Source of the DNA: Ophiobolus disseminans
Lineage: Eukaryota; Ascomycota; Dothideomycetes; Pleosporales; Phaeosphaeriaceae
Reading direction: 5' to 3'
Assembly (NCBI GenBank): GCA_010093685.1
Contig: MU006231.1
Location: 62,001-126,000 of the forward strand
Length of the DNA: 64,000 bases
Part shown: positions 44,813 to 56,387 of the stretch, piece after piece
Layout: every line of letters begins with the position of its first letter
Numbering within the stretch: position 1 is the first letter of the stretch
The notes under the pieces: model-generated
Seen by the model: the letters and a program-made list of their open reading frames with translations, nothing else
Database searches by the model: none
Told to the model about the DNA's origin: nothing
Made by a program: the position numbers and the translations under genes

Positions 44813-45215
44813 GGACGCAGAGCCTGCTGATCTAAGCTCACGTTGAAGATAATCGTGAAATACGTGTTGCGAAAGCTGATCTTGGAAGCATCGATGAAGG
44901 GTAATGAGTCATTACATATAATTCACGTCGCTCCTAACCTGACCCAAGCACTTCGATTCCGATGACATGATACCGCATTTCATGCACGGTTGTCGGAAGA
45001 AGTCGAAAGTGTTTACATCACGTCGTGAATAATCGTGTCATAACTCGTTTAGAGGTTTGGGACGCATTGATGAGTGTCCGTCTGGCTGGCGCGATGAGGA
45101 AGAAAGTGGTGTCGCACTTGTTAACCGTAGGATCTGTCGCGCTCTGTGTGGGTTTGGTTGAGAGCCGATATGCAGTCCCGGTGATGCATCCCTGCATATG
45201 GTTTCATGAGGTCAC
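44813..45215. other. Convergent intergenic
   Basis: 3' flanks of the CorA-like and vWA-kinase genes; nothing else seen. Confidence 0.45.
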
Positions 45216-47905
45216 TCAATACTCGTTTCCAAGAACGACACTTCTCTTTGACCCAGCTTTCATCTGACTCCATATACTACCACCTATAAATGCAGTGGTG
45301 GATGCCGTTGCGTCATTCTCAACGTGCTCAGGACACTCGCGTGGAGGAAACTTGCCCTGTGATGTGTAAAAGAACCTGCACACGTCGAACTCGTGGTGGT
45401 CGCCAGGAGCAGCGCAAATCCATCGTATTGTCGACGATTGGAGCTGAGGCCAACATGCATCGCACCAGTGGTGGCCAGGGAACTTGGGTGATGATTTGGA
45501 GGAAGCTAGGCGGACGATTCTTTGGCAGATTTTGTTAGAGCAGCAGACGGTCGGCTCCATTGCCGGCCACCGTTGTCGGAATTTCCAGACGCCCGTTGCA
45601 GCCATGTCACGGTTGCTAACCAAGCCAAGCTGCTGGCAGACCTCATTACAGTTGTGGAGGGCGAAGAAGCACTTGAAACCCTCGCTATTGAGGTTGACGT
45701 CGTTCATTTTGAACTTTTCGGGGTCTTTTGTGTGAATGGCAGGGTCGGTGAGCACGTTGCCCAGTCCTTGGAGATCAACGACCATGAAGTGTCCCCACGA
45801 GCGTTCGTATGTGAAATGCGAAAACGCCTGGACGTTTCGGTTGACCGAGTCCTCTGGTGTGTCTTCTCTGACGAAGAAGGTATTGTTGTTGTACTTGACG
45901 TAATCGCCCGGGAGGTAGGGCTCAAGAGACATGTATACCTCTTCATCTGCAGAAACTGCATTGGTTTTGCCTTTGAGGCAAGCTGTTGCCAAGAAGTCTA
46001 TCGACTGGTCTGTCCTGACTAGTCCGTTGAACTCTAGGGCAAACGCTTTGCACAAAGCCTGAACACGCATATCCTCGATCATGTGTTGTATGCCCTTACC
46101 GCCGGTGATGAATGACTTAACCACAAACTGGTTCGCTGAAGCGGCGATGCGCGCGTATGACGCGATGCGCTGTGCGCCTTGGCCAAATGGCTTCGAGCGC
46201 GCATGAATGGTCCACTGCGTAAAACTCAACTTGATGTTGTCGTTGGAATCCATCATATCCGCAAGAGTGCTGTCACTATAGACTATAACCTCAGGGCAGT
46301 ATCCCTCCACGTCCCATGTCCTGTCGAGCCAGTTGGGCGAGTTCCATTGCGCCGGCTCCGCTTCGAGACACACGTCGACTGAACCGACCGCATCGTTGCG
46401 GGCACTTGCAGGATTGAGACTGGAACCAAATTGGTGTCTCGGATTTACGGAGCTGGCTGGACTCGCCTTGCTGTTGTGGAAAGCGAATGGTTGCGGATTT
46501 GCTGTACGTGTGATCGAATCCGTGACAGTTTTCAGCACCAAGCGTTGGAGGAGGGCAATGTCCTCACCCAGTCGCAATTCCTGAAAGAGTAATCTAGGGC
46601 TGCTGCTGCTAGCACCGGGCCTACTGGTCCCTCCAGTGCTCTTGCTACCATGTGTGGCATCATGATACTTGTTGCTAGGAAGCAGTTGAATATCTGCCCC
46701 AGCCGTTTCGTAAATACGAGAAAAAGCATTGACCATGCGATCGGTGCTGCTCCTGATGTTGAGGAATGTGTAATTAAGACCCGTCTCGACTAGCGACTGG
46801 ATCACGGAGTCGAACATCAAACCATGTGGCTCGCTTCCAGGTGTGTAGTACTTCTTGTCCTTTTCTTCGGGCATATCGTGCAAAGTGTTTCCATGAGCGG
46901 GCGCATCAGCGATGTGTATGATGCACCGAGAAGGATGCATCCAAGTAGCATTGCAGGCCTGACGGAGGCCACCAAGTGCATCTGCTGTCCATCCCTCACC
47001 ACCTCTAGCCTTCAAACCACCGAGAAACGTTCTTGCGTCATCGATGGATGTTGTGAAGTCGAGAAACTCAACATTAGGATTGTTACAATGGTCCTTATAA
47101 CCCACCACAGCAACACGAACCATGGACTCGCCGAGGAAAGTGCGTTGAATCCTAGTTATGATGCTCTGAATCTGGTCTTTTGCAGCGTCAATATAAGGTT
47201 TCATGGAAGACGTAGTGTCGACAAGGAAGAGCACGTCGGTCGAACACATCGCTTGGAAAAGACCCTTGGTGTTTCTTCCTGGGACTTTTGCGTTGGCCTT
47301 GTCGACAGTGTGCTGTACTTGTCGCACCCGTCGCTGAGCTTCTGCAGCCGAGATAAACGGGGTTACAGAGTTGCTCTGGGTGCTATGAGAACGGGCTGGT
47401 TGCACGAGCGTCGCATTTGGGGTCATGCCCAGGAAGGGCGGTCGCTGGCGAGTGGTACGCTGGGTGGCGCCATACGAAGGCGGCCGGTCAGCTCCAGAGG
47501 ATTTCGATGAAGGCGTGGATAATACTTCGGATAAATTTAGGTTATTTTATTGTATGGAGGGAGTGTGGATGTTCCTGCCTTACCTTGAAGGTCGTCTAGT
47601 GGTAGTTTTTGTTCGCCCGCGGGTTTCCTTGAAGAAGTTGAAGCCGACGATGCGACGCCGCGAGGCAGAGAAGAGCGGAGGAGTGCGTCTGCAGTGGCGT
47701 TCAGGTCATTCCTTGTCATGCTGGATTTGGACACTGAAGCTGATGAATGGAAAGGAATTGATCCTGAGACCTTGCTGCGCGACGCTGGCGAGGCTGAGGA
47801 CGCAGTTGGACCGCACAACAAGGCGTCGGCCATAGCTCCCACATTTTGAGACTTGGTACGCGATACAGAAGATGCTGTTTTGTACGACGGAGGCAATGAA
47901 TCCAT
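45216..47905 (-). CDS. von Willebrand A domain - alpha-kinase fusion protein
   Basis: Exons 47905-47584 and 47524-45216 give 876 residues. The N-terminal about 200 residues are Ser/Pro-rich. A vWA domain follows with a MIDAS-type DTTSSM, AVVGYKDHCNNPNVEFLDFT and GGEGWTADALGGLRQA. The C-terminal half is an atypical (MHCK/EF2K) alpha-kinase: KPFGQGAQRIASYARIA, LEFNGL, then AFSHFTYERSWGHFMVVDLQ, LTDPAIHTKD, and the metal-binding FFALHNCNEVCQQLGL. After the kinase comes a Cys/His-rich tail (CCSNKICQRI, HHWCDACWPQ). The intron (47525-47583) joins DLQ to LSTPSSKSSGADRPPSYG. Fungal vWA-alpha-kinases are expanded and mostly uncharacterised; the kinase should phosphorylate Ser/Thr in helices. Confidence 0.93.
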
Positions 47906-48222
47906 ACTTGCGCCGCACGGTACGTGGAGTAGTGAGGTTTGGCGGACGGATGAAAGAGGGGAATGCTACAAGAGCTTGGAAATACCCATGCGACGGGAGA
48001 CAGCATGGCAGGTGTGCCAGCGTCGAGCATTAGTGGCTGCTCAATGCCAATGAGACGAATTCGGGGCTGAAGAGGCGTCGATCGTATCAGGCTGTGAGGC
48101 TCACCGGTGAGGGGCGCAGCCCAGCTCTTCCCTTCTGAGGTTTCCCGCCTTTTGACCTGCATGTGTTGCATCCCGTTTCCGTTTCCCCTTGATCATTTTG
48201 CGCGTTTTGTGTACTCTGTAGC
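47906..48222. other. Divergent promoter region, vWA-kinase and ankyrin genes
   Basis: 317 bases separate the two start codons, so the genes probably share regulatory sequence. A pyrimidine-rich stretch (CCGTTTCCGTTTCCCC) lies at about 48175-48190, just upstream of the ankyrin start. Confidence 0.5.
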
Positions 48223-51200
48223 ATGGAGTGCGCTGATGGGCAGGGACCGGGCCCTTGGACGGACCGGGCCCGGGCCGAGGTTTTCCTCCGCAAGGCTAAA
48301 CTTGATACGCCGTTCGACGTTCCTCCGCTGAAGGCATGGCCGACTACGGATTTCGAGTCCTCACTTCCCGATCACGCCAACAGAGCGAGAGCACTGCTCG
48401 TTCAACATCGGGTTACGAGCCCATCGTATCGTCCACCAGCTCAGCAAAAGCGCAATCTCTTCAGGACGAAAAAGAGGCGGGAAGCGGCCTCCGACGGAAC
48501 ATCATGGATATTTACGACTTACGAAGCTGCTTGCATCTTCGACACTTTGATAATATCCCAGCCGCGTTGCCCCCCTGGTATTAGTCAGGCTATCTTGTCT
48601 CATGCCTCGGTGTCCTCGCTCGACGAGTTATGGTCCTGTCTACACGATCCCAAGAACACGAAGAGCGTTTCCAAGCACGTTGATGGCACGCCAAACATTA
48701 CATGGCTGGACCACGCGGCTAGTCAAGATGACGTGGACTATGTACGCTTGATGTGCCAGGCAGGTTTGTATCAACAAGCTTTAGACGGGGCCTTCGGCAT
48801 CGCCCTGGCGCGGCACTCCATGGACGTTATGGAAATGCTTCTCTCATTCGGCGCATGCGCCTCCTCATACAAGACTCAGATTCGCGAGCTGTTCAAGCAT
48901 GGGGACAATGCAGTTGCTAGGCTTCTGCTCTCGGCTCACCCAGGTGCAATGAGCTTGTCCGCTTGGCGACACTGTCTGGCGGAAGAGGTGGCCGACAGCA
49001 GGAAAATACCGCCCTCGATCCTGCTCATGTGCCTAAATAATCGACGAAGCATAGCCTGCCCATCGCTACTCCTCGATGCTCTCAAGTCGCAGAACTTCCA
49101 CAGTTCGGCTGCTATACTCGCATACGCAAATCCAGAGAGCCGTCTTGCGGGTGCTAGTCTGGCCGCGTGTGGCCTGGTTTCCGATGTCGACGACGCCGAT
49201 TATCGTTATGACTTCTTCACATTACTAGCTGACTCTGGACTCCTTAAAGACAGCGAGACCACTCGCAAGGAGCTGATGGTTGATGTTAAGATCCGCCATC
49301 TCCCGCTTGTGCGGTTGCTGGCCGACGCTGGGGTGGCTGTGGACCTCGGGCCATACAATGCTGTCGCATACGCTATATCCACGATGGATCTTGAGCTACT
49401 AGACTGCTTTCGGGGTTGTGACGTGCACACACCTGTCGCACTTATCGTTGATATGGTTCCGGAATCATTGTCGGAGTTGCAATTACTGCGACTAGTGGAC
49501 ACCCTGATGCAACGAGGATTGCCCGCCAAACCCGTAAACGCTCTTTTGGTTCGTGCAGCACGTAGAAGATACACTCGACTTGCCGAGAGGCTACTCTGGA
49601 TTGGAGCATCGGTTCAGCATGAGGGAGCCAGCGCGATCCACACAGCCATCGTAAATGAGGATTTCGACATGCTCAGCATACTACTAACAGGATTTTGTTC
49701 CGCAATCATCCTCTCCGCCATGGTTCCCGTCGCCATGGCGCTGGAATCAAAATCTAGTCGACGTCAAGCTATGATAGCCCTCGTTGGGAAGGGTGTTTTA
49801 GGACAGTGTCTCGGCGTCCCGCTTCAGAATTTGGTAGCTGAGGAAGGAGATGTTGATTCAGCTCTTGTTCAGGTGCTTCTCAAATACGGCGCGCCTGTCG
49901 AGAGTGTAGGCGACGACGACACTAATGCCATCCTGCAGGCGGCGCGGAAATGCGACGTATCAGTTCTCGCAATGCTCTGCAGCGCTGGTCCGTCATCTAC
50001 AATGCTTTCTAAAGCTGTGCAGATTGCTTTCAAAGCGAGGCATACCTCCGGATACGAGGCGGCGCTGGGGACCATCATACTACTGCTCACGCGGGGAGCG
50101 AAGGGTCCACTAGTCGATCAATTACTTGTGAGCGCGGTGATCGAAGACTTGGAATTGGGCATATTGCGTACCTTGGTTGAACACGGCGCTGAAGCAAACT
50201 TTGCTAACGGAGCCGCTTTTGAAGCGGCGCTGTCCATAAACAATCACAAGCCCCTGGAGATCCTGTGTTCAAGGTGTCCTCCCAAAGGGGAGATCCTAGA
50301 CCGCGTTCTACACACTGCGATCGATCCGATACACTACAGCTTACCAAACCTGGAGCTTCTCTTGCGCTCAACGCATTCTGTCGGAGCTGCACTAGATGCG
50401 TTTTGGTGTTCGAATAAGATCGGCGAGAATCCGCACGTTAAGTCGATCATTACTTGTTTCCTGCGACATGGAATGAACGTCGACCATCGAGAGGCTTCCT
50501 TTCTTTGCTTTGCCTTAGAAGAACTAGACATCGAGTTTTTGATCAAAGTTCTTTCTTGGGGTCCAAACCTAGAGTCTCTCACCAAAGCATTCAGGAAGGC
50601 TGCTGACGTCAAGCCGAGGGAACTCAGCATCAAAGCCATGTCTTTGATCCTCGAAACAGCACAATCGAAGGAGATCGGTCAATCGGAGGAGTTGGTGCAG
50701 CAGACGTATATTGCTTTCGATGGCGATTCGGCAGGCCTGACGCTCCTTCTTGATCACATGGCCAACATCGATTTCGACAATGGAGCAGCCTTATCAGCAG
50801 CAATAATATCTGGAAGAGTCTCGCTACTCAACTACATGGTTAAACGTAAGCCTGCAGTAAGCACCCTACATCGGGCGTGTCTTACTACGGCAGCATCGGA
50901 AACACTAAGTTCGGATCAAAAGCAGCGTATTTTTGATATCCTCCTGGGTGCGAGGGACAGCGAGATGACGAAAACGGAGCATGCGTCAGAATTACTAGCT
51001 GACTGTGTCACTGAATTTCCCAATCACACCCAGCTTCCCTTGCTTTTACTGAAGTACAGGGTAGATATTCAGTTTGGTACCCTCAAGGTGGCTATGCAAA
51101 CCTCGACACGCGACCTTTTCAAGGCTCTTATTGACAGGCAGAACGTTAGCACCGTTACGGACATTTTTCGAGTAGCCGCTGACGTATTGAACCGCCATGG

Positions 51201-53140
51201 AAGGAGATATTGGATTTACGAATCTCTACTAAGCCTAGGAGTGGCGCACAAGGATATTTCAGAAGCCCTTATCAGCTCCTTACACGAACGCGAATTGGGG
51301 GATTTGGAACTCCCAAAGCTGCTGCTAAAGCACGGCGCTGACGTCAGCTTTGCAAAATGTGCGGCTTTTGACTGTGCCCTCCAGGCGAACAGCTTTACAA
51401 CTGTGCAGCTGCTGAGCCAGTATATATTCGACGACCATACAGCCTGTTACGCCTTCGACCTCGCACGCAAATCCACCACGCTGAGCGCAGACGTCCGTTC
51501 TGAGGTCTACTCTTGCCTACTGCAATGGAATATCAACGCGACATCCATCTACGACGCTCTTGTAGGTGCTGTAGAATATGATCATATTGACGAGCGGATC
51601 GTGCGCCTACTGCTTGCAAAACACGCAGATCCCAATCAAGAGTTCGGTCGCTGCTTCGTCATGGCCGCCAGGGCCAGCGCTAACCTTGTGTTCCAACTTC
51701 TTGCAAAATACGCAAACTGTTCCGTGGTCTTCAAGGCTCTTATGAAAGAATTTCGAGATGAGCAGGAGGTCTTACTGTGGTTCACCATGTGTCTCGAACA
51801 GCAGCCTCGGTCCATCAAGTTTGATGAGCAAGATCAGCTCTTCCAGTGCATGTGGAGATTTCCTACCGGTTCTAGGCTTCTGAAAGTGCTTTTGAGGCAC
51901 GGAGTCTCTCCTGCCACGTTGAAAAAGCATGCACTTGCCACCACATGCGAGCCGGAAGAGTGCACGCTTCTCATACGGGCCCTTCTTTACATTCCGAATA
52001 TCTCCAATGACACTATCCTTACTCTCCTCCACCATGGTCCTCAAAAAGGTGTGTCACAGCCAATCTCGCTCTTTGATCGATTTTCCTTCGCGAGCCAATT
52101 AGCATCTATAAATGTGATACTAGAGACAATGCTTACCACAAAATGTAGCATTACCCACGTATGCGACGCCAGAAATCGGCGTAACCGCAGCATTTGCATG
52201 CCTCCTTAACAAGGCCCGCACGCCTGTTCTAAAAGCCTTGCTTGGCATGAATGAAGGAGCCATACAGGTATGCCATATACCTGCCGCCACCTTCCGATAC
52301 TTCGGGAGGGGAGGAAAGGATACATCGCAAGTCGATGAAGATATGTTGCCAGCCAGGATCCCAATACGAGAAGCCTGTTTATTTCTAGGCAATCTCAGAG
52401 CGTACAAAGCTTTGGGACGCGATGAGATACCGAATGACGGAACACTCCACACTGTGGCGCTCATGGCGATGCCAAAGTTCGTCCAGTGGCTCCTTCAATA
52501 TCATGATGCGAATGCCAAGGTCGTAGAGCAGTTCGACACGATGATCCCGCTTGCACTTGCATGCAACGCTGCGAAATTTTCTTGGTGCAAAATCGCGAAC
52601 GAAGAGGCCAAATTTGCGACTCGACGAAGAGAATGCATCCTGCTGCTAGGCCCGAAGACCAATCTGAAGTGGCGCTACCGACAGAAAAGCATTCTGCACA
52701 TCGCTCTGGAGAACGGCCCGGAAGTGACGGACGCAATGCTCGAGGCGCTCGACGTCCGCAACGATCCTAAACGCGAGGAGCGGTACCTGTACAAGGACAA
52801 GGACGGGATTGAGTACTCACCAGATGAGTACGTCCGGAGAATAATGCAAGAACCAACCTCCACGGATAAGGCGCATCTCTTATTGCTCCTCGAGGGGAGC
52901 AAAATAGAGCCTCGTTACTTCCGAAGCGTCATGCCTGGTGAAGGCGAGCAACCGGCTGGCTACTGCGGCCTGCCCCCTAAATATGCCGATGCTTGGAGGA
53001 TGAATGAAGCAAATCTGTATCGACTCAATCGTCGTAGGACTCCCCAACCAACCGATTCTATCATTTCCATAGGCGAAAAACGATCTTACGATAAAAAACG
53101 AGCTATCCGAGTCGATGTTGCACATAGATCTCTAAGCTGA
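48223..53140 (+). CDS. giant ankyrin-repeat protein, split by a one-base shift
   Basis: The frame 48223-52209 (1328 codons) and the frame to 53140 together form one protein of about 1640 residues. Near 52140 the first frame loses sense (SITHVCDARNRRNR), while the next frame gives NVALPTYATPEIGVTAAFAC, then LLNKARTPVLKALLG. Removing one A of the AAAA run at 52140-52143 would make them continuous (TMLTTN-VALPTYATP). Ankyrin-type repeats are clear throughout (LELGILRTLVEHGAEANFAN, LPKLLLKHGADVSFAKCAAF, RIVRLLLAKHADPNQEFGRC), about 30-35 residues each and often degenerate. The first about 120 residues are not repeats and the start is uncertain (an alternative frame exists at 48336). The C-terminus is basic, with no enzymatic domain. 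Probable protein-interaction scaffold. Confidence 0.8.
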
Positions 53141-53780
53141 AGCAAAGAAGAGGGTTGTGCTCGCGAGGCGCAACGACCGCGTTGCCTGAAATAGGCTGGA
53201 TCTAGACAGGGATTGTGATCGGTTCGCTCGTACGTTCTGATGGTCGGCGACAACACGGATGATCAAAGCGCAGTGGTATAGTCCTATGCTGATCATCTTA
53301 GCTTGAGCCTTCGAGGAGTGGAAATGACATTGTCGTTAGTAAGGAACATGGCGAGGATAGCAGCAAAGATCCAGGATTGCGGTCACGTGCGCGAGGATGC
53401 AAAGATCATGTAATGGGAGGTTTTACTTGACTTGAAGAGCTTCAGAGAACACTACGTTGTAATTAGTAGGATACTGACTATTTCGTTAAAGGACGAAAAG
53501 CAGCAGTCGTGGGGAGCTGAGTGTGTTCCAGGAATTTCCTTGCTATAGGGATGCGAATGGCGCACAAAGGCTCAGCCCTTTATGTTGGAAAATGCATTGG
53601 CTGTTTTGCTTGCTTGCCATTCATTGTCAATTTGCATCTGAAGCTTAACATCCAAAACATATGCATATGAACTTCGTGAATGCGGCGCTACCCTAATACA
53701 CAAGAACAATACGCTCCGTCCTAAGACTGACACACTTATGAGCGGTAGAACAATGTAGCGCGAACCCTAGCCTTGTATGC
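53141..53780. other. Convergent intergenic
   Basis: About 640 bases; 3' flanks of the ankyrin and GNAT genes. No gene seen. Confidence 0.5.
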
Positions 53781-54511
53781 TTATTCCTTGGTGATCGGTT
53801 CTCGAATCATCAGCGGCTCCTCATACACACCCTCGCCTCCATACAAACCAAGATCTAGCTTCAACATATCGACGTCGTGGAAACCGCATTGTCGATACAG
53901 ATGATGGCCTGACGGACTCGACTCCAAATAAGCAGGCAGACCAAGCTCATCCGCCTCCTTCGTTCCCCACTCCACGAGTATTTTACCAGCACCCCGACCC
54001 TGGAAGCTCGGATCGGTATGAAGCATGTGAAGGTCTAGATGGTGCGTTAGACGTCGAGACACCAGGGCTGTCAAGGTAAAGACTAACATAAATGAGGTTT
54101 CTCGCCCATGAGCTCATCCTTCTTTGTCGAGAGACTACCGAAAAAAGCTTCACAAGCTTCTACATTTGTTCCAGGGCCAAAATTTCTCGCCGGCCTTCGC
54201 GCTGCGGCCGCTGCTGAGGAAGAGTCGTAAACGTGCCATTTCGCAAACGCAATGAGTTGCCCGGTCTCTTCGTCATACGCCTGTATGTATCGTGCAGTCG
54301 AGTCGGTCTTCCTCATGTCGATGAGCTGCGTGACCCTTTGTTGTTGCGAATCTGCGGGGAAAGGTCCTGGGAAGAGAAAAGGACTTAGGAGATTGTCGGC
54401 GTAGGCGGCATGTTCAATTGCGCAGACGCGAGGAATTTCGTCATCGGAGACGTCGCGGATGATGATAGCCATCTTCAGCAGTGATGAATGGAGTGTTGGA
54501 GGTATGATCAA
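53781..54511 (-). CDS. GNAT-family N-acetyltransferase
   Basis: Exons 54511-54088 and 54034-53781 give 225 residues, or 212 if the second Met (MAIIIRDVSDDEIP, 54472) is the start, which fits the family better. The acetyl-CoA motif A is present: LHMLHTDPSFQGRGAGKILV (Q-x-R-G-A-G). YLESSPSGHHLYRQCGF is motif B. N-terminal RVCAIEHAAYADN and QLIAFAKWHVYD are typical of fungal GNAT proteins. The intron (54035-54087; GTTAGT donor, TCTAAC branch site) is required by phase. Substrate unknown. Confidence 0.9.
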
Positions 54512-55330
54512 ATCGAGAGGTATAGGAAGAAGTTGTCCAGCTGAGTCATCATCCTGTTCTGGAAGGTACTTAGATCATACGCCCTTTCGCCCTTCCGCCC
54601 CCCATCTTGGGCCGCCGCCATTTTCTTCACCACGAGCGAAGCCTATGGTTCACATCCTTTGCCAAGATTGTGTCTTGTTCTTAACCATGCGGTGCGCGAA
54701 TTCGGAGACACCTCCTTCCAGAACAAGAAGATCCGGTTCTCCATGGTGCATTCACAACAGGTTGTTGTCGATTGGAAAGATTTCGAGTAGCTTCTTGCTG
54801 TGACCACACTTTGTGTCCACTAGCTGGCATATCGCCTTCAGGTCTTGCAGGAATATCGCGAATGCCAACGGCCCCTGTAAAATTCCGGACCAGAGCCCAG
54901 GTGATACTTCCCATCGTTGTGATCGATCCATTGCTTTTGGACCTCGGAAACCTTGAAGTCCACATGGGAAAGAAATCGCGGTGTTGCAGCCAACAAGCAA
55001 CTCAGCAAGTCCTGCCAGAACACATCGCATTGTGCTTCATCGACTAGAACCACATATTGATGCCAAATGTTTGGCATCCATCATGTAGCATTGCAAGTAA
55101 GCAGCCCTGCTTTTCAGGAAAGATTGCATGGTAGTACTGACGTGGATAAAAATGGTTAATGATATACAAATCATGAACATAATGACTTTGAAGTAGGGAT
55201 ATAAACATGAATGTACCGCTTGAAAGAACAATAACGAATACTAAATGACTCCGGGTTTATGCACCACAATAATTCTTCCTCTTTCCCTGTTCTGGAAAAT
55301 CAAAGAATGCCATCGCTTCTAAAACTCCTC
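54512..55330. other. Intergenic
   Basis: GNAT upstream side and 3' flank of the next gene. Minus-strand frames at 54752-55077 contain stretches such as YVVLVDEAQCDVFWQDLLSC and FLQDLKAICQLVDTKCGHSK in different frames, with no valid intron; possibly gene debris. Confidence 0.4.
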
Positions 55331-56387
55331 TCATTTCGTCTGTTGATGCTGCTGAGAGTAGTAGGTTGCGTCCATCTCCACAGGGTTATTGTATGCTGGT
55401 GCTTCGTGCACAGGGGCTTGGTGCGCGTACTTGTCGGTCGGTGGGGGCGAATACGGCTGTGCCATTGCAGGCTGTGGTGAATACGCTGCTTCGTGGTATT
55501 GTTGTTGTGGTTGTGGCTGGTGTCCTGGCTGGTAGCCGTAGCCTTGGTATGGATCGCCAGGAGGCGCGTTTGTATCGATCTTGCCGGTAGTCTTTCGTCG
55601 TCGCCAGAAGAAGAAAGCAATGGCGCCGAGCAAAGCGAGGCCACCCACAACACCGCCTACTATTCCGCCAATGGCGCCACCTGATAGACCACCATCATCC
55701 GCTGGGGACGGTGTAGCTGAAGAAGTGCTAGTTGCAGACGCTGTTGCCGATGCAGGTGTGGATGAGGCTGCGGATGTAGACGATGAGGGACGATCTGAGG
55801 GGTCTACGCCTGTCATTGCCAGTAACTGGACTTTGTTGATTGCAATCGAGGTCGCGGTGGGGCTTGCGGATAGAAGTGACACATATGTCTGGTTCAGCCT
55901 TGTCGCATTCAGAGATCGTAGCGAGTTTTCGCCTTTGCTCCAGCATATATTGAACTGCCTGTCCCGAGATGTACAATCCTCGCTGTAGACGTCAGCATTG
56001 TTACAAACGTTGGATTCAGTGCCATAGTACTCACGTTTTCTTGTCACAGCAGTATTTGACATCTCCAGATGATTGCCTATAGATACAGCCTAGTTGCTGA
56101 TCTGAAGGTGTGTCTGTGCCACCATTGCATGTCTCGCGTCCCTTCCAGCACACCGAATCCGTGCTTCCGGGTTCACAGCAGTAGAACTTCTTCGTCAATG
56201 TGTCTTGGCTGCACATGTTCGGTGCCTCGCAAGGATACGGCATCGTATTGACAGTAGTGCTGCCGCATAATCTTGGAGCGCTGGCATTCCTGCCAGAGGC
56301 CGCAAAGTAGTAATCATCGAAAGCTGCTTGGGACGGAGTCGCACACAGTGCGAGAAGCCAAAGCGGCTGATACGAGAGAAGGCGCAT
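55331..56387 (-). CDS. single-pass membrane protein with Cys-rich extracellular domain
   Basis: Exons 56387-56035 and 55982-55331 give 334 residues. Signal peptide (MRLLSYQPLWLLALCATPSQ), then a Cys-rich ectodomain (LCGSTTVNTMPYPCEAPNMC, FYCCEPGSTDSVCW, CCDKKTEDCTS). A Ser/Thr/Ala-rich stalk follows, then one transmembrane helix (GGIVGGVVGGLALLGAIAFF) with a basic stop-transfer FWRRRK. The about 75-residue cytosolic tail is rich in Pro, Gln and Tyr (PQPQQQYHEAAYSPQPAMAQ). This layout is that of the many uncharacterised fungal wall-sensor-like proteins. The intron (55983-56034, GTGAGT..CTACAG) was placed by phase. Confidence 0.85.

Noticed and set aside
46824..47510. 228-codon plus-strand frame
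   Set aside because: Antisense to the vWA-kinase exon, with no domain.
54752..55077. Overlapping minus-strand frames with protein-like stretches
   Set aside because: Pieces lie in different frames without valid splice sites; kept only as possible debris.
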